From NCBI GenBank assembly GCA_905182985.1, contig CAJJDN010000001.1, forward strand, positions 433,504 through 497,503: 64,000 nucleotides of DNA. The letters are read 5' to 3'. Below the pieces are notes generated by a model. It ran no database searches. It saw only the letters and a program-made list of their open reading frames with translations, and was not told where the DNA came from. Positions within the stretch are counted from its first letter, which is position 1, and every line of letters starts with the position of its first letter. This DNA is from Paramecium sonneborni (Eukaryota > Ciliophora > Oligohymenophorea > Peniculida > Parameciidae). Made by a program: the position numbers and the translations under genes. Below, in pieces: positions 39,417 through 51,286 of this stretch.

Positions 39417-41405
39417 ATGATAATTTTTAGAACATTATTGAAATAGAGATTTTCTACTCATTCTAATTTACTAAATTTCGTATTTTAAGATAATGTAGAC
39501 AATGAATCAGATAATGATATTGATATTTTTGATATTCCGAACGAAAATGTTAAAACTGTGAGAAATGAACAAGAATTGATGGCACTCATCAGTCAACATG
39601 TAGATCCTAAAATATTGATCGATATATTTAACTAGAATAAAAATATATTTGGCTTATAGCATTCATTACTTACAATTCGTATTATTGCTCATTTCTTAAA
39701 TTCTCTTAAAGCTTATTAATAGGATTCCATTTTTCAGAATGGAATGAAAGAAATTTCAACATTATTAAACAATCACCTTAATTAACTCAATCCCATTGAT
39801 TTGCTTGAATTACTTTGTTTTAAATCTAAATATTAATTAAAGGGACAATAAAAATTGCTTGAAAATGTTGATGATAAAAACCTATCAAATTCTTTAAATT
39901 AAACTTTACAAAATTGCTCTGATTTCAGTATTAGACATTACATAAACATTTGGTATGATTCTTAAGTAGTAAACATGATGTTACCATAAATACATAAATT
40001 AGTTTATGATAGATTAACTAGTGAACCACTTTCATCTATGGAAGTAGTTCTTTTATTAAGATGTGAAATGATGAAATCTTAAAAAAGAAAATTTCTTAAT
40101 TCAGAATTGGTTGAATTTTGTATTTCTCATTATGATTCTAATTCACACTATTATGATTTCTAATAAGTCACTCAATTTTACATTATGTTACTTAAAATCA
40201 AATATTAATATTTGAATCCTTATTTAGAGTCTCATCCCATCTTAATCAAAATGAGATAATTTTTAATAGATAATCTTAATAAGATGGATGAACATACAAT
40301 TTTATCCATTGTAATCAATTATTAATTATTGCCTGTAGATGTAACTCCAAATTTAGAAATTAAAATTAAAGAATTTCTCTTCAAATAACTAACCTTAAAA
40401 CCTTAAAAGATATCAGTCCACTTTATTTAGTAAATTTTAATAAATCTTGAGTCTATTTGTACTTAATAAGAAATTGAAATATTAATTGATGAAATTATTT
40501 AAAGATTATAATAAGAAACTAATACACATTCAGTTCAATAAGCAAATAAGTTGGGTTCAATTTTTTTACCTTTAAGAAAATTAAAATTAACAGATTATTC
40601 TATGTAAAAATTAACTATTTTTTCTGATTATATTAATCAGGTTTGTAAATTTTCCTATCCAGCATAGGGTCTTTTGTATTTGAAATTTATTTGTAGATAA
40701 GAAGTTGATTCCTTGATTAATGAAGAGAAAGCAATCCTTCATCCTTTTCATTCATATGCTATCATAAAACAAGAAAACCTTAAATCTAAAATACATAACG
40801 ATTTAATTAGAAAAATCAAAGATAATCCATTAAAAATAATGAATGAAATTATGAGTTTCTAATTATAAGATTCATAAATTTTTAAGGATTTGCTTCCTAC
40901 AATTATTATAGAGTTTATGAAAAAAAATCACTATTAAGAGAGATACTTACCATTATTATTTAAATTGTTAAATGATGTTAATTCATTAAATCTTTTAAAA
41001 GATTGCCTTTCTTTCAAAAAGTCAGATATTTATAGATTAGCTCTTAGATAGCACAACTTGACTGAATTATAAGCTTAAATATTTGGAAGTCGGCTAATAT
41101 AATAAATAGAAAGATATCACCGACATGGTATTTTGAATGTAATTTTAAATTCAAATCTGGTAATTTTGATTGGAAGAAAAAATCCAGAACATTTAACTAC
41201 TCTAATGAGTATTATAAAATAATAAAATGAGGGACTTCAAACCTATTCATTTTGTAAGTACTTAAAAGATTATCAAGTTGATTATAGGAAAGTACTTAAA
41301 CATTCTTAACGCAGAGCAAGATTAGAAAAAATAGAAGAACTCTATAATTAAGAAAAATGTGTTGAGAAGAGATTGATATTATTATATATAATTTTTTTTA
41401 ACTGA
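39417..41405 (+). CDS. Predicted mitochondrial helical-repeat protein, 662 aa
   Basis: One uninterrupted frame of 663 codons without introns, starting 21 bp after the PDI stop. The N-terminus MIIFRTLLKQRFSTHSNLLN is basic, hydroxylated and lacks acids, like a mitochondrial presequence. The rest is strings of paired helices rich in Leu, Ile, Asn and Lys (for example PLSSMEVVLLLRCEMMKSQK). It ends in a short globular stretch (NSNLVILIGRKNPEHLTTL) and a basic tail. This resembles FASTK/RAP or octotricopeptide-type organelle RNA-binding proteins in general style, but no signature motif is certain, so function is left open. Confidence 0.75.
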
Positions 41406-41414
41406 AATAAATTA

Positions 41415-42190
41415 ATGTATTCCTAATTAAAAAAAAAAAAGTCTCCAGATGCACATCCTTCAATTGCTAAAGGTTAATTTTCTAATGATCAAAAATTTTA
41501 TTAAGAGTTGACTTAAAAATTATGGGAATCACACCCTACAGACGAGAATTAAGAAATATCTGTAGATGTACCATAAATGTAAACAAAAAGAGCATAACCA
41601 TATTTGAGTGAAGAAAATAACTTAACTCTTGAAAATCGTAAACTTAAAGAAACAATAATCTAGATGAAATTAGAAATGTATATATAATTAATTTAATTAG
41701 GAAGTCTAAATTGGAGGCTGATTTATTGAAATAAAAAAATGAATTCTAAACCATTTTATAAGAGTATGTAGCTTTCATCGATAAGATTTTATAAGATAAA
41801 AAAGATTTATAGTTATAATTAGCACAATATTAAAAATAAGAACCTTAAGAAAGTTAAAATGAATTGATTGAGCAACTTCATTTCTTGTAGGAAGAAAATT
41901 TCAAGTCCCTCTAATAATCAGAAGAATTTAGTAATAAATTAATTTAAATTGAAACTTTGTTAATAAATTTAGAAGAAGAAAAAAAAATTGCTTATGAGAA
42001 AATTGAATAACTCAAAGTCTAAAATTAATAATTAAAACAGCATTATGAAGAAAAGCTTTAAAATATGAAATAGCAACATTATGATGATATTACAAAATTT
42101 GAATCTATAGTATAAGAAGCACTTGATAAGAAAGACTTTAAAATTTAGAAACTAAAAGAGCAATTAAGCTATTACACAGATCAATTTTGA
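41415..42190 (+). CDS. Coiled-coil protein, 250 aa
   Basis: The start codon lies only 9 bp after the preceding stop. One 23-nt intron. After a basic, flexible N-terminus (MYSQLKKKKSPDAHPS) the protein is a nearly continuous coiled coil from about residue 85 to the end, with heptad-like runs such as KIEQLKVQNQQLKQHYEEK and SIVQEALDKKDFKIQKL. There is no known domain. Its length and architecture are common among basal-body and cytoskeletal scaffold proteins, which is only a guess at function. Confidence 0.75.
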
Positions 42191-42218
42191 ATTAAAATAT
42201 ATAATTTTAATTATAATT

Positions 42219-43293
42219 TCAACCATTATATTATTTTTCGAATTCTAAATGCTTTTCAAATATATCAATAATTCCTTGCATATTTTCAGAATCCTCTGTA
42301 TTATTTTTGGTTGAATGTTTATTTTTATTGAAACTTTAGAGAGTTTTATTTTTATGTTTGATATTCTAATCAATTTTTTCAACAATGATTGAATTAGTTA
42401 ATTAATTGAGATAATTTTAATCTTTATTATAATATTTATCTGTATCTAATCCTTACATTTTAGATATAGTAGGGAGTCTAACAGTTTTAATAAGATCAGA
42501 GAAACCACTTCTATTAGTTGGAGTGATTTATTATCTAGATCTTTATTCTTTCAATAATTTAAGTTATTAAGAATCTAGAGCATAATTTTTAACTTCTCTA
42601 AATTCTTTTGGTCTTGTTCTCATATTTAATGGTCCATAGACATTGAGTAAATCATTTTTTTCGACAAAATCTGTAAAAAGTTCTTAAAAATAAGTTTGAA
42701 AAAGTACCTCGTTTTTTATTGAAAAGTTTATCTTAAATAGATTTGTAAGCATTTTCAAAAGTAAAGATTTGATCCTTGTCATCATTTAATGGTTTTTATA
42801 CAATTTTGACTTAATTTGTTATTGTACTTAATGTCAGAATTAATTTTATACTCAGTTATTTTATTAGTAATGTAACCTGTAGGTTTTCTATTTGTGAATC
42901 TTTAATCAGAAACATTATAAAATTCATAATTATTAAGAGTGCTTCCCTTAAGAGAATCAATTTTGCTTAACGGAGGTACTTTATTCTTAATATATGGATT
43001 ATCATAGCTTTCTCGACAGACTAAAGAATTAGATAGTTTAAAATAAGTTGGAGCTTCATGAGAATTTCCATAAGCAAATTAGGGAAATACCTAAAATTGA
43101 TAAATATCAGGACACCTTTTTTCCCTTCAAAATTTTAGTAGGTTCTAATTATTAATAAGTTTATGAATAAGAAGATCTTAAGTATTAAGGTAATTATTCA
43201 CTTTCAGCATTTCCTTTTCCACACTTTAAAATGATAAATTGAGATGTATACTTTAGTATTATTTTTGTCTTATTCTTCTCTTCCAGAGAGCAT
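42219..43293 (-). CDS. Hypothetical protein, 323 aa
   Basis: Four introns (28, 25, 25, 25 nt), all ending AAG or TAG, give an exact 324-codon frame. The protein is rich in Asn, Tyr, Lys and Ser, with little obvious secondary structure in the first half (FPQFAYGNSHEAPTYF, VPPLSKIDSLKGSTLNN). A conserved-looking middle reads LLNVYGPLNMRTRPKEF. The end is helical (GIIDIFEKHLEFEKQYNG). No family is recognised. It lies 34 bp downstream of the TrpRS gene on the same strand and converges on the coiled-coil gene with a 28-bp gap. Confidence 0.75.
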
Positions 43294-43327
43294 TTTAATA
43301 ATATTAATGTTTTTATTTTATAATATC

Positions 43328-44588
43328 TCAATTATTCTTCTTTGGTGGATAATTGCTTAAAGGTCTTAATTCCATAAATTTTTCAACAATTTCATCTGTA
43401 ACAAGTGCTCTTCTCTATTAGTGTTCTGTAACAATTTTAGTAAGGACTGTAATTAATTCTTTTTTAACTTCACTTGTCATCATTACACCTTTTCCATATT
43501 ATACTCTGATTTCCTCAAGACGAGCATCATCTTCTAAGAAAAATCTTAAATAATGATATGGAACATCAACAGTAAGATCAGCTCCTTTTTCTTGATGTTC
43601 TTTTTTAGTCATACCTCCACCAGACAATGCATGTTTTTTGACCTAATTAAATAAATAAATAGATAACTTTTTCTTCAATCTCTTTTGGACTATCTGTTAA
43701 GAAGATGGCAGATGTTGGATCTGTAGTTCCCATTTTTGTACCAAATCCATGTAATCCTGGTAGAAATTGGGAATGAATGCATCCAGTTTTAGGAACCTTG
43801 AGTTTATAACATACATCTCTAGTCATTCTGAAATATGGGTCTTGATCTATGCCTTGAGGAACTAAACACATAACTTCATCCTTTCCGAAAATGTGTCTAA
43901 AAGATGAAGACAAAGACGGAGCAGCTTAAACTGCAGGATAAGCAACTTTCCCACAATTATCAGATTCATTTAAACCAAATATTCCTCTTAATTATGAATA
44001 GGTTATGGCATGTTGGAATTTACAAATGTTATGATACATATGACCTGCATATTTTGAGCTTAGGAAAATGAATGTTTTGTTCACATCGAATCCACATGCA
44101 ATAATGTCTTTTGCATTTTCATATCCATATCGCTGATATTCTTCCAAAGTTGTTTCACTCTTATGGAAAAACTTCTCATCATCTGATAATTCAATCACAA
44201 CTGGTACATCAAAGGCTTCCTATAAATATTTAGTAAATATAAATGGCATCAAATGTCCCACGTGCATTGAATCTCCTGATGGTCCTCTACCTGTATATAA
44301 ATAGAACCCTTTTCCAGCTTCATAGGCATCTAATACCTAATTTAAATCACGATGTGAAAAGAAAATTCCACGTCTTAGATAATGATGCACAGGCTTTTAA
44401 GTTAAGGCTTATATGCGTTCTATGTGACTTTACTCTATTCTCTAACAACCGAACGATTGGATCAACTTATCGTAGTCTATTTGCTTCTTGGAATTGTTAA
44501 CCACTTCATAAGGATTGACAATTAAATCAGGCATCTCATTTTGAGCAATTTCTTACTCCTTTTATTGTTCCTATTCGCTTTATTACAT
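43328..44588 (-). CDS. Tryptophanyl-tRNA synthetase (cytosolic type)
   Basis: 411 aa with one 25-nt intron. The Gln/Glu-rich leader (MQQSEQEQQKEQEI) precedes the eukaryotic TrpRS core: [17 protein letters not shown] (HIGH-type signature), [26 protein letters not shown] (tryptophan pocket) and [16 protein letters not shown]. It attaches tryptophan to tRNA-Trp in the cytosol. The second ATP-binding signature, KMSxS in most members, reads KMGTT here at about residue 284. The N-terminal WHEP domain of animal enzymes is absent, which is usual in protists. I chose the ATG at 44586-44588 because the leader is in frame and no upstream in-frame ATG joins it. Confidence 0.93.
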
Positions 44589-45303
44589 AATTAATTAACA
44601 TTTTTATTTCCCAAAACTTACCAGCTATTTAAATCCCTTTTAATCTCCTATTCTTTACTATTTTTATTCATTTCTGTCACCTTGATTCTTTCATTATTCC
44701 ATAATTACGAAAATTTTTTATTTCTAATACACTTTTTATATTTTAATTTCATCAACTTCCTTCTTTATGAAAGTTCAGATGACTCAAAAAAACCATACAA
44801 TTTAAGATATTCCAATATTTTTTTTGAATAACTATTTTTTATTATTTTAGACATTTTCCTTCGACAATAATTAGTCTTATTTTCCATTTTTATTTTCTTA
44901 CATTTAAAAGCTTTCAATTTACTTCATATCCATAAATAAGAAAACTATTTAAGTTCATTCATATTTATAATATTAATGGTACTTTAAGATTTTAAAATTA
45001 ACAATAATCAAAATAAAATCCAAATGAAAATTATAAACTTAATTTAATGAGACTTAACACCAATTGAAATAAAAAAAAACATTAAGCATTTAAATCATAC
45101 ATTAACTCATATTTTAATATTATTTCTAATATAAAATAACATATGATTAAATTTTCAGATTTTAACTATTTAAATGCAAAGTTTAAAAAAAATATTTTTA
45201 ACCATATTTGAAGAAGACATATTGAAGGAAGAAAAAAAATAAAATGAATATTGTTCTTTAAATTAAATAGGGATTTTTTTCCGTTAAATAATTTATATTC
45301 AAA
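44589..45303. other. 715-bp AT-rich divergent interval
   Basis: Lies between the start codons of TrpRS (-) and the cyclin (+). A short minus-strand frame near 44680 (MNKNSKEQEIKRDLNSW) is open but cannot be spliced in frame to TrpRS. Otherwise it is low-complexity A/T runs; it presumably holds both promoters. Confidence 0.4.
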
Positions 45304-46518
45304 ATGAAAGCACATTAAATTCCAAGATTATTTTGTGTTGCAGATTACTAAAAAGAAAATTTTTACTGTGCTGCAAAACATTAAAGAGTACAATCATCTC
45401 TAGCCATAAGAGAAAAATCATCAAATTCATTTCATTCTATGATGCCTCCTTAAAAACCTCAATTGAAATTAAATGAAGATTAAAGCAATAGAACTAGAGA
45501 AGGCTTTTAAAGGGTAAAAACAGACTCAAATATGCCTATGCCATTAAGAAATGGAAGAAATCTAAGTATAACAAGTGGGGTTACTGCAATTTTAACAAAT
45601 AAAACTACTTTTTAATTACCTTAAAAAGCTGAAAATCCTCAATTAGTAAATGGATATAAAAATGAAATTGTCACATATATGAGAGATAGAAGTGTAATTA
45701 ATATACTTAATTTAGAGCAAATCTAATTTTAAAATGACTGCTTTCTAATTTTAAACAGAAATCACAGAAAAAATGCGTAGTATTCTACTAGATTGGTTAA
45801 TAGACGTTCATCATAAATTCAAATTAGATCCAGAAACCCTTTTCCTGACAATTTCAATAGTTAATAGGTATGTATTACCTAAATTTGAGAGTACTTGAAT
45901 TACATCAGATACCAAAATAAAAATTTTAACTTTATGGAATTGCTGCATTATTTATAGCATCTAAATATGAAGAAGTATACTCTGTCCCTCATGTAAGAGA
46001 TTTAGTGTATGTTTGTGATAATGCATATCCCAAAGAAGAAATTTTAGAAGCAGAGGGAAAAATTATTTCATTACTATCTTTTGATCTGTTAACAACTAGC
46101 CCGTATAGAATGCTAAACATTTATTAAGAAACAGCTAAACTGGATTAAAAAAATTTTATGCTTTGCAGGTACAATACATTTTATCAAAACCTCTAGATAT
46201 TTAATAGAACTGTCATTACTAGAATATTCTATGATTTAATATTCAAATAATGTTTTAGCAAGTGCTGCTATTTATTTAGTTCATAAAATCAGAAGAATTC
46301 ATCCCTCTTGGAGTTAAGATTCGATGGTATCTATAACTGGATTAAATGAAATTGACATCAGAACTTGTGCAAAAGAAATGTGTAATCTCCTACAAGGTCA
46401 AGATAAGAAGCAATTTAATTCAATTAGAAAAAAGTTCTCCTTGCCAAAATATTTAGAGGTTTCTAAAATTAGAATTGAAAAGCGTCCCTCTTAACATTTA
46501 CATACACTCTAATATTGA
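45304..46518 (+). CDS. A/B-type mitotic cyclin
   Basis: 380 aa with three introns (22, 22, 28 nt). A basic, Ser-rich N-terminal region of about 125 residues precedes the cyclin N box (KMRSILLDWLIDVHHKF, LYGIAALFIASKYEEVY, VYVCDNAYPKEEILEAEGKI) and the C-terminal cyclin fold (LIELSLLEYSMIQYSNN, ASAAIYLVHK). The paired Lys/Glu residues that contact the kinase are present (ASKYEE block and EEILEAEG). The protein activates a cyclin-dependent kinase at a cell-cycle stage. I see no clear RxxL destruction box in the N-terminal region, so how it is degraded is uncertain. Confidence 0.92.
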
Positions 46519-46874
46519 GTTTAATGTTTGAAAGCAAATAATATGCTTTTGATTTAATTAATTATATTATTCACTATATGAGAATTAATTTACCTTGATC
46601 AATTTTAATATTTTATTGCTTTTGCCATATTGATTATGTGTCTTAATAAAATTAAATTTTTTTAAAATTTTTTATGACTTAATATTAGTAATTAATTGAT
46701 TTTTTTATTTAGAAATGATAGACTAAATTATATAAGATTTTATAATTTCCAAAGAAAACAAATTTTACAAGAAAAAGAAAAATGAGATCATATTTTATTT
46801 GACTAAAAATTGATGACTTGAGTTTTCTAGGAGTTATCATTATAAAAAAGAATAATACAATTATAAAAATATGA
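46519..46874. other. Convergent 356-bp interval
   Basis: AT-rich 3' flanks of the cyclin and the kinase-like gene. No feature is recognisable. Confidence 0.4.
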
Positions 46875-49179
46875 TCAAGATTTATCTCTTATTATTTTAA
46901 CCGTCAAGGATTCCATGTGATTGCTTTCTTCAAGTAATTAAAAATTATCTCTAGTTTTTGGCAAGACAAATCTAACTACTGTGCCTTTAACTCCGGTAGA
47001 ACACTTTTCATAATTAATAATCTCTAAAGGTTTTTGAGGATCGTAAGCCAAATATCTTAAAATTTTCTGAGAAGCTGATAAACCAAATTTACAGTCATTC
47101 AATCTGTTGTTAAGCTATTCTTAATCTATACCACCAAATTGATCAGAGATTTCAATAATTATTTTATCAATATCACATTATGTTTTAATGACTATTGTAT
47201 TTTAATATTTAAGATCTTATTTTTAGATTGTTTATCTTTATTAAATTTATGAATTTTCATTTTTACTAAGTTGTAATTCTTTTTAATTTAGCTCAAACTT
47301 TTCAATTGAATTATTAATAATGTTAATTAATATTTATTTAATTTTTCTTTTGTCAGATTATATTATCACTTAAGTTTCATTATTTAACTCTTAAGTAATT
47401 ATGATGTTGTGCTAATTTAAGAAAGGATTTTATTAAAAAAATTCTTTGACAATATTAATACTTGTTAATATATTAAATTATTCAATATCTAATTAAGGAT
47501 TACTAAATAATTCAAAGAAATTAAAATTGTTTTATTCCATTATTATTAGATCAAAGTTTAGTTTATCTATCTACTTAAATATTTCTTATAATTGTTGGAA
47601 ATATGAAATTGATAATTTTTAAATGTTCTCATCCAAACTATCATGATTGTGACTAAGAGTAGAAGTAACTTTTTAATTTGTATTTTACCTTGGTGATTGT
47701 TTTTAAATATTTAAATAAGCTTGTTTAAAATCTCTAATTTGGATTGATTTATTAAATGCATTATCATCATAATATGATAAAGAACCAAAATTGCTTTACT
47801 TGATCTTATCGAATTATCTTTAATTTAAATGAAATAAATACGTTAATTAGAGTTAGAGGGACTTTTTCATAAGAGTGACTTGCTAAAGCATTTAACTTGA
47901 TTTATCAGCAATTCTACCAGCATATCTATAAAATATTAGTCGCTATGAATCTAGGATTTCATTCTTTGGAATATTTTTCATATGAATAATAATTGAATAT
48001 TATTTATGATCATTACATCTATCATCTTCCACTAAATATATTATAAGATTTAAATTAAGTTTTATTGAATTAAGTGATAATTAACATTATATTTAAGTTT
48101 TATGAACAGATTCTTTTGTATCCATATTTATTAGAGCTGCAGATTAAGCAGGACAGTCTAAAATTTGATCCTTTTGGTCCATAAATCTTCCATCATTTTA
48201 TGGAGATATCATTGATTATTAATCTTCTTAAAATTACTAGTTTGAATCTTATCCATTTTAAAATTATTTTTATTTCTAAAAATTTAATCTATTCTGCCAT
48301 TTTTTTTACAAATAATTTTTCTCTAACCAATTTAAAAATGTATTATTTTCATCTAAACTTGATTGAGATATACTTTATGATTAATTAACTATTTATAGAT
48401 GATTAAAAAATTAGCGTAAATTTGTTTTATTTTCTTTTAAAAATTTCTTTAAAACAAAACTTTAACTTTAAATTTCCCAATCATTATTGAAAGTTGATTT
48501 TGTAATATCAATTTAACAAATCCAATCATCAGTAAGATTGTTAAATTATTCCCAAATTGATTTAGTTGATTGATATTATTGAATAATTGTTTAACATTTT
48601 TTTAGTTCTGCTTAAGTATTTCTTTAATCAGTAATGCAATTCTCTTATTTTAATGCAATAGGATAAATTTCTGTATTTACATTTTCAAATATTCCTATAA
48701 GAACAAATAGAATAATGTAAAAGATGATTAAAATGATATGATTATTTATAGTATTAGTTAGAAAGTTAAAAATGGTTAAAACCATTATGAGTAAAACTTC
48801 AAAAGCCGTTTTAGCTTTCAAATAATACCTCTTTTTATCTTTAATTTCTAATTTACTTGCATAAATTCCATTAAGGAAACCAAATAAAAAAAAAACAAAT
48901 TCGTTTCTCTAAATTCCAACCAGAATTATTCTCTTGATGGCTAAAGCCCAAAAAAAAAAGGGTGATATATCCGCTAAAGTAATATTGAAGTTTACCCATC
49001 TTCCATCCTAATTTTTGACTGATGAAAATCCAAGAGAAAAAAGTTCCACAGAGAATTAAAACAACATCAATTATGATTGAATCGGAGACTTAATTGACGT
49101 AAATTTCTAAAAGAGCAAGAAAAACGGATATTAAAACGTTAAGGCTCATTCCAAAATATCTCATGGCTTTATTTTCCAT
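46875..49179 (-). CDS. Membrane histidine-kinase-like protein
   Basis: About 740 aa. The N-terminal third holds several hydrophobic helices (MSLNVLISVFLALLEI, IIIDVVLILCGTFFSWIF, KTAFEVLLIMVLTIFNFL). The C-terminal part has a GHKL ATPase fold: N box QILINIINNSIEKF near 47300, G1-like EISDQFGGID and KFGLSASQKI near 47080-47150, and a final TGVKGTVVRFVLP strand. A candidate dimerisation helix contains SHNHDSLDENIQKL near 47650, in the place of the H box, but does not match the usual HELRTPL pattern. No receiver domain is visible. An early intron of 22 nt restores frame in the membrane region. Ciliates have many such kinases; whether this one still phosphorylates a histidine is open. Confidence 0.72.
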
Positions 49180-49211
49180 AAAAACACAATTATTATATAT
49201 AATTAATATTA

Positions 49212-50684
49212 TCAAATTTCCTATTCAAATCTTCGATATTTTGTTTTATAATTTAACAAGATATATAAATAACCTGGAGTTATAGTTAAACATCCTATCC
49301 ACAATCCAAATTATGAGAATTCAGGCAAAACAATCAAGTAATTCAGAACAAATCCAACCATCTTTACTTTTTATTTAAATAAATACATTTGCTAAACATA
49401 ATAATCCAGTAACCAAAACTAATTCTTAAGCAGGGTAAAGTTTTTCAATATAAGACTATATTGCTATGGGATAAAAAGAATTTAGACCCACACCCATGGC
49501 AAAGTTTATGAAATTCAGCATCCAAAATTATAAATATTCTAAGATAAATGCTTCTAAAATCAAAGCGATCATTCCAATGCTTGTAAAGATTTTTATGTAT
49601 CTGTCATAATCAGGTTAAATTCCCTATTTGGCCTATGAATCTAATTTTTTCGAAGCCCACAGGCCAACAATTACTCCTGATATTTGATAGACAGTTCCGT
49701 TTATTGCAACTTCTGTCTTATTTATTATTATTTTATAATTACTTAAGTGTAACCAAAATGATACAATTCAAAAGATATAATAGTTGTATAAACCCAGCCA
49801 AATCCAATAACTATTAATAATTTTATATATTTACAAATCCCTAAAGACATTAAGTCGATTATTGATTGTTCCATCGTAATCATCTTGATAGTAGACTTCA
49901 TTATTGTGTCTTTCACTATATTCTTTATACACCAATATATTTGATACATCCGAGTTCGAGGCTGGATGAGGGGGTCTATTTCTAAAAAACAAAATAAGAA
50001 GAATTGCTCCAATCGAATTGAAAATAGCTATCATCAAATTCATTTCATCAATTTTTCTATTTATATTACTTTATTCATCCATAATATCAAAATAAAATGA
50101 AGAAAATCCATAAGCAAATGCCATTCCAATATATTGGAAAAAACTACCTAGACTAGTTGCTAACAATCTCTCATATATAGTGAACCATTTTTCAGAGAGA
50201 ACTTTAATAAATTACGAACTGAATTACAAACTGGAACTATTAAAATCATAGCATCACTAATTCCAATTATGAATAAGCCTATCATAGTCATCTAATATGA
50301 TTATCCTCCAATCCATATAATCCATGCCCTTTAAAATTAGATGATGAAAAAAATATACCCTATTGCACTAAGGATCCCAATCAAATGCATACTTATATCT
50401 AATCTTACTAAAAGAGGCTTTATACAAAATGGTGCCAGAACGAAAAATGTGATATAATACATATTTCCTATCCATTATAAGTCTTCTGACGGGATACCAT
50501 AATATATAGCTGCTTGTTCCCAAATTGGGCTGTAACTCACTAACTACATTACATTAGCCATCCTATTAATTTAATCAATTTCTTTATACGCTATGATTGA
50601 ATATGATAACAGGACCAACCATCTTTGGAAAGACGACTTTATTTAATTAGCATTTTATTCTATTATTACAACTTCTTTGGACAT
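49212..50684 (-). CDS. MFS transporter, FLVCR-like
   Basis: About 475 aa with several short introns, ending 32 bp before the kinase-like gene on the same strand. The start (RWLVLLSYSIIA, then ANVMQLVSYSPIWEQAA and LQWIGNMYY) follows the FLVCR pattern of first helix, amphipathic loop and 'xWxxMxYxxxxxP' second helix. A cytosolic block FFRNRPPHPAS after the sixth helix is also typical. The second half carries six more helices with YQISGVIVGLWASKKLD. FLVCR proteins export or import choline/ethanolamine and were first linked to haem; the substrate in ciliates is unknown. Confidence 0.72.
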
Positions 50685-50860
50685 TTTTATCCTATTCAAA
50701 TTATTATACTTTAATGAAATTGAATTTTGAGATATAAATACTTAATACATTTGAGGTATTTATTAAATTTAGTTTTATAGAAATATTCAAATAATGAAAA
50801 CTTATTTGTATATATTAAGTGTTTGTTTAATTAATAATTTTGTCAATCAGTTTGCTTATC

Positions 50861-51251
50861 TCAAAATCCATTATATTGGAATAAGTGTGTAATATTTTTA
50901 TTTAAATCGAATTGAACACTTAGATTTTTTTTATTAAGTTTTCTTACATCATTCATAACATTCGATGGTTTTGTATTGAAAATTGTATTATGGAAAGTAT
51001 TTTTAAGAAGTTCCTTATCTGTATTATCAAATGTATTCATCATTTCTTGATATGAGAATGCAAACTTTCTCCAAACTCTATCCTTTATTAATAGATTATA
51101 ATATTACTTTTATTGGCTCTCTTCTATTGTTAGTGTTTTTTAAAATAAAATAAAGGGCAAACAACAACATCATAGACATTAGAAAATATTTTGGCTCAAA
51201 AAAATTTGAATTATAATCCGGCTTTGTTCTATAATATTCATGAACTTCCAT
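50861..51251 (-). CDS. Small single-pass membrane protein, 121 aa
   Basis: One 25-nt intron; exact 122-codon frame. A short soluble N-terminus (MEVHEYYRTKPDYNSNFFEP) leads to one membrane helix (KYFLMSMMLLFALYFIL) and then a basic, Asn-rich C-terminal domain (DRVWRKFAFSYQEMMNTF). This is the style of small mitochondrial respiratory-chain subunits, but no family is recognised. It is divergent from the Q-rich gene with 35 bp between start codons. Confidence 0.65.
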
Positions 51252-51286
51252 TTATTTATTAATTTAATCAATTTTAGTTTCAAATA
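51252..51286. promoter_or_regulatory. 35-bp bidirectional interval
   Basis: Separates the start codons of the small membrane protein (-) and the Q/N/Y-rich protein (+); AT-only apart from two bases. Any promoter must be shared or lie inside coding sequence. Confidence 0.5.

Noticed and set aside
49743..50043. Two overlapping minus-strand standard-code ORFs
   Set aside because: They are pieces of one FLVCR-like gene cut by in-frame TAA/TAG glutamines and a short intron.
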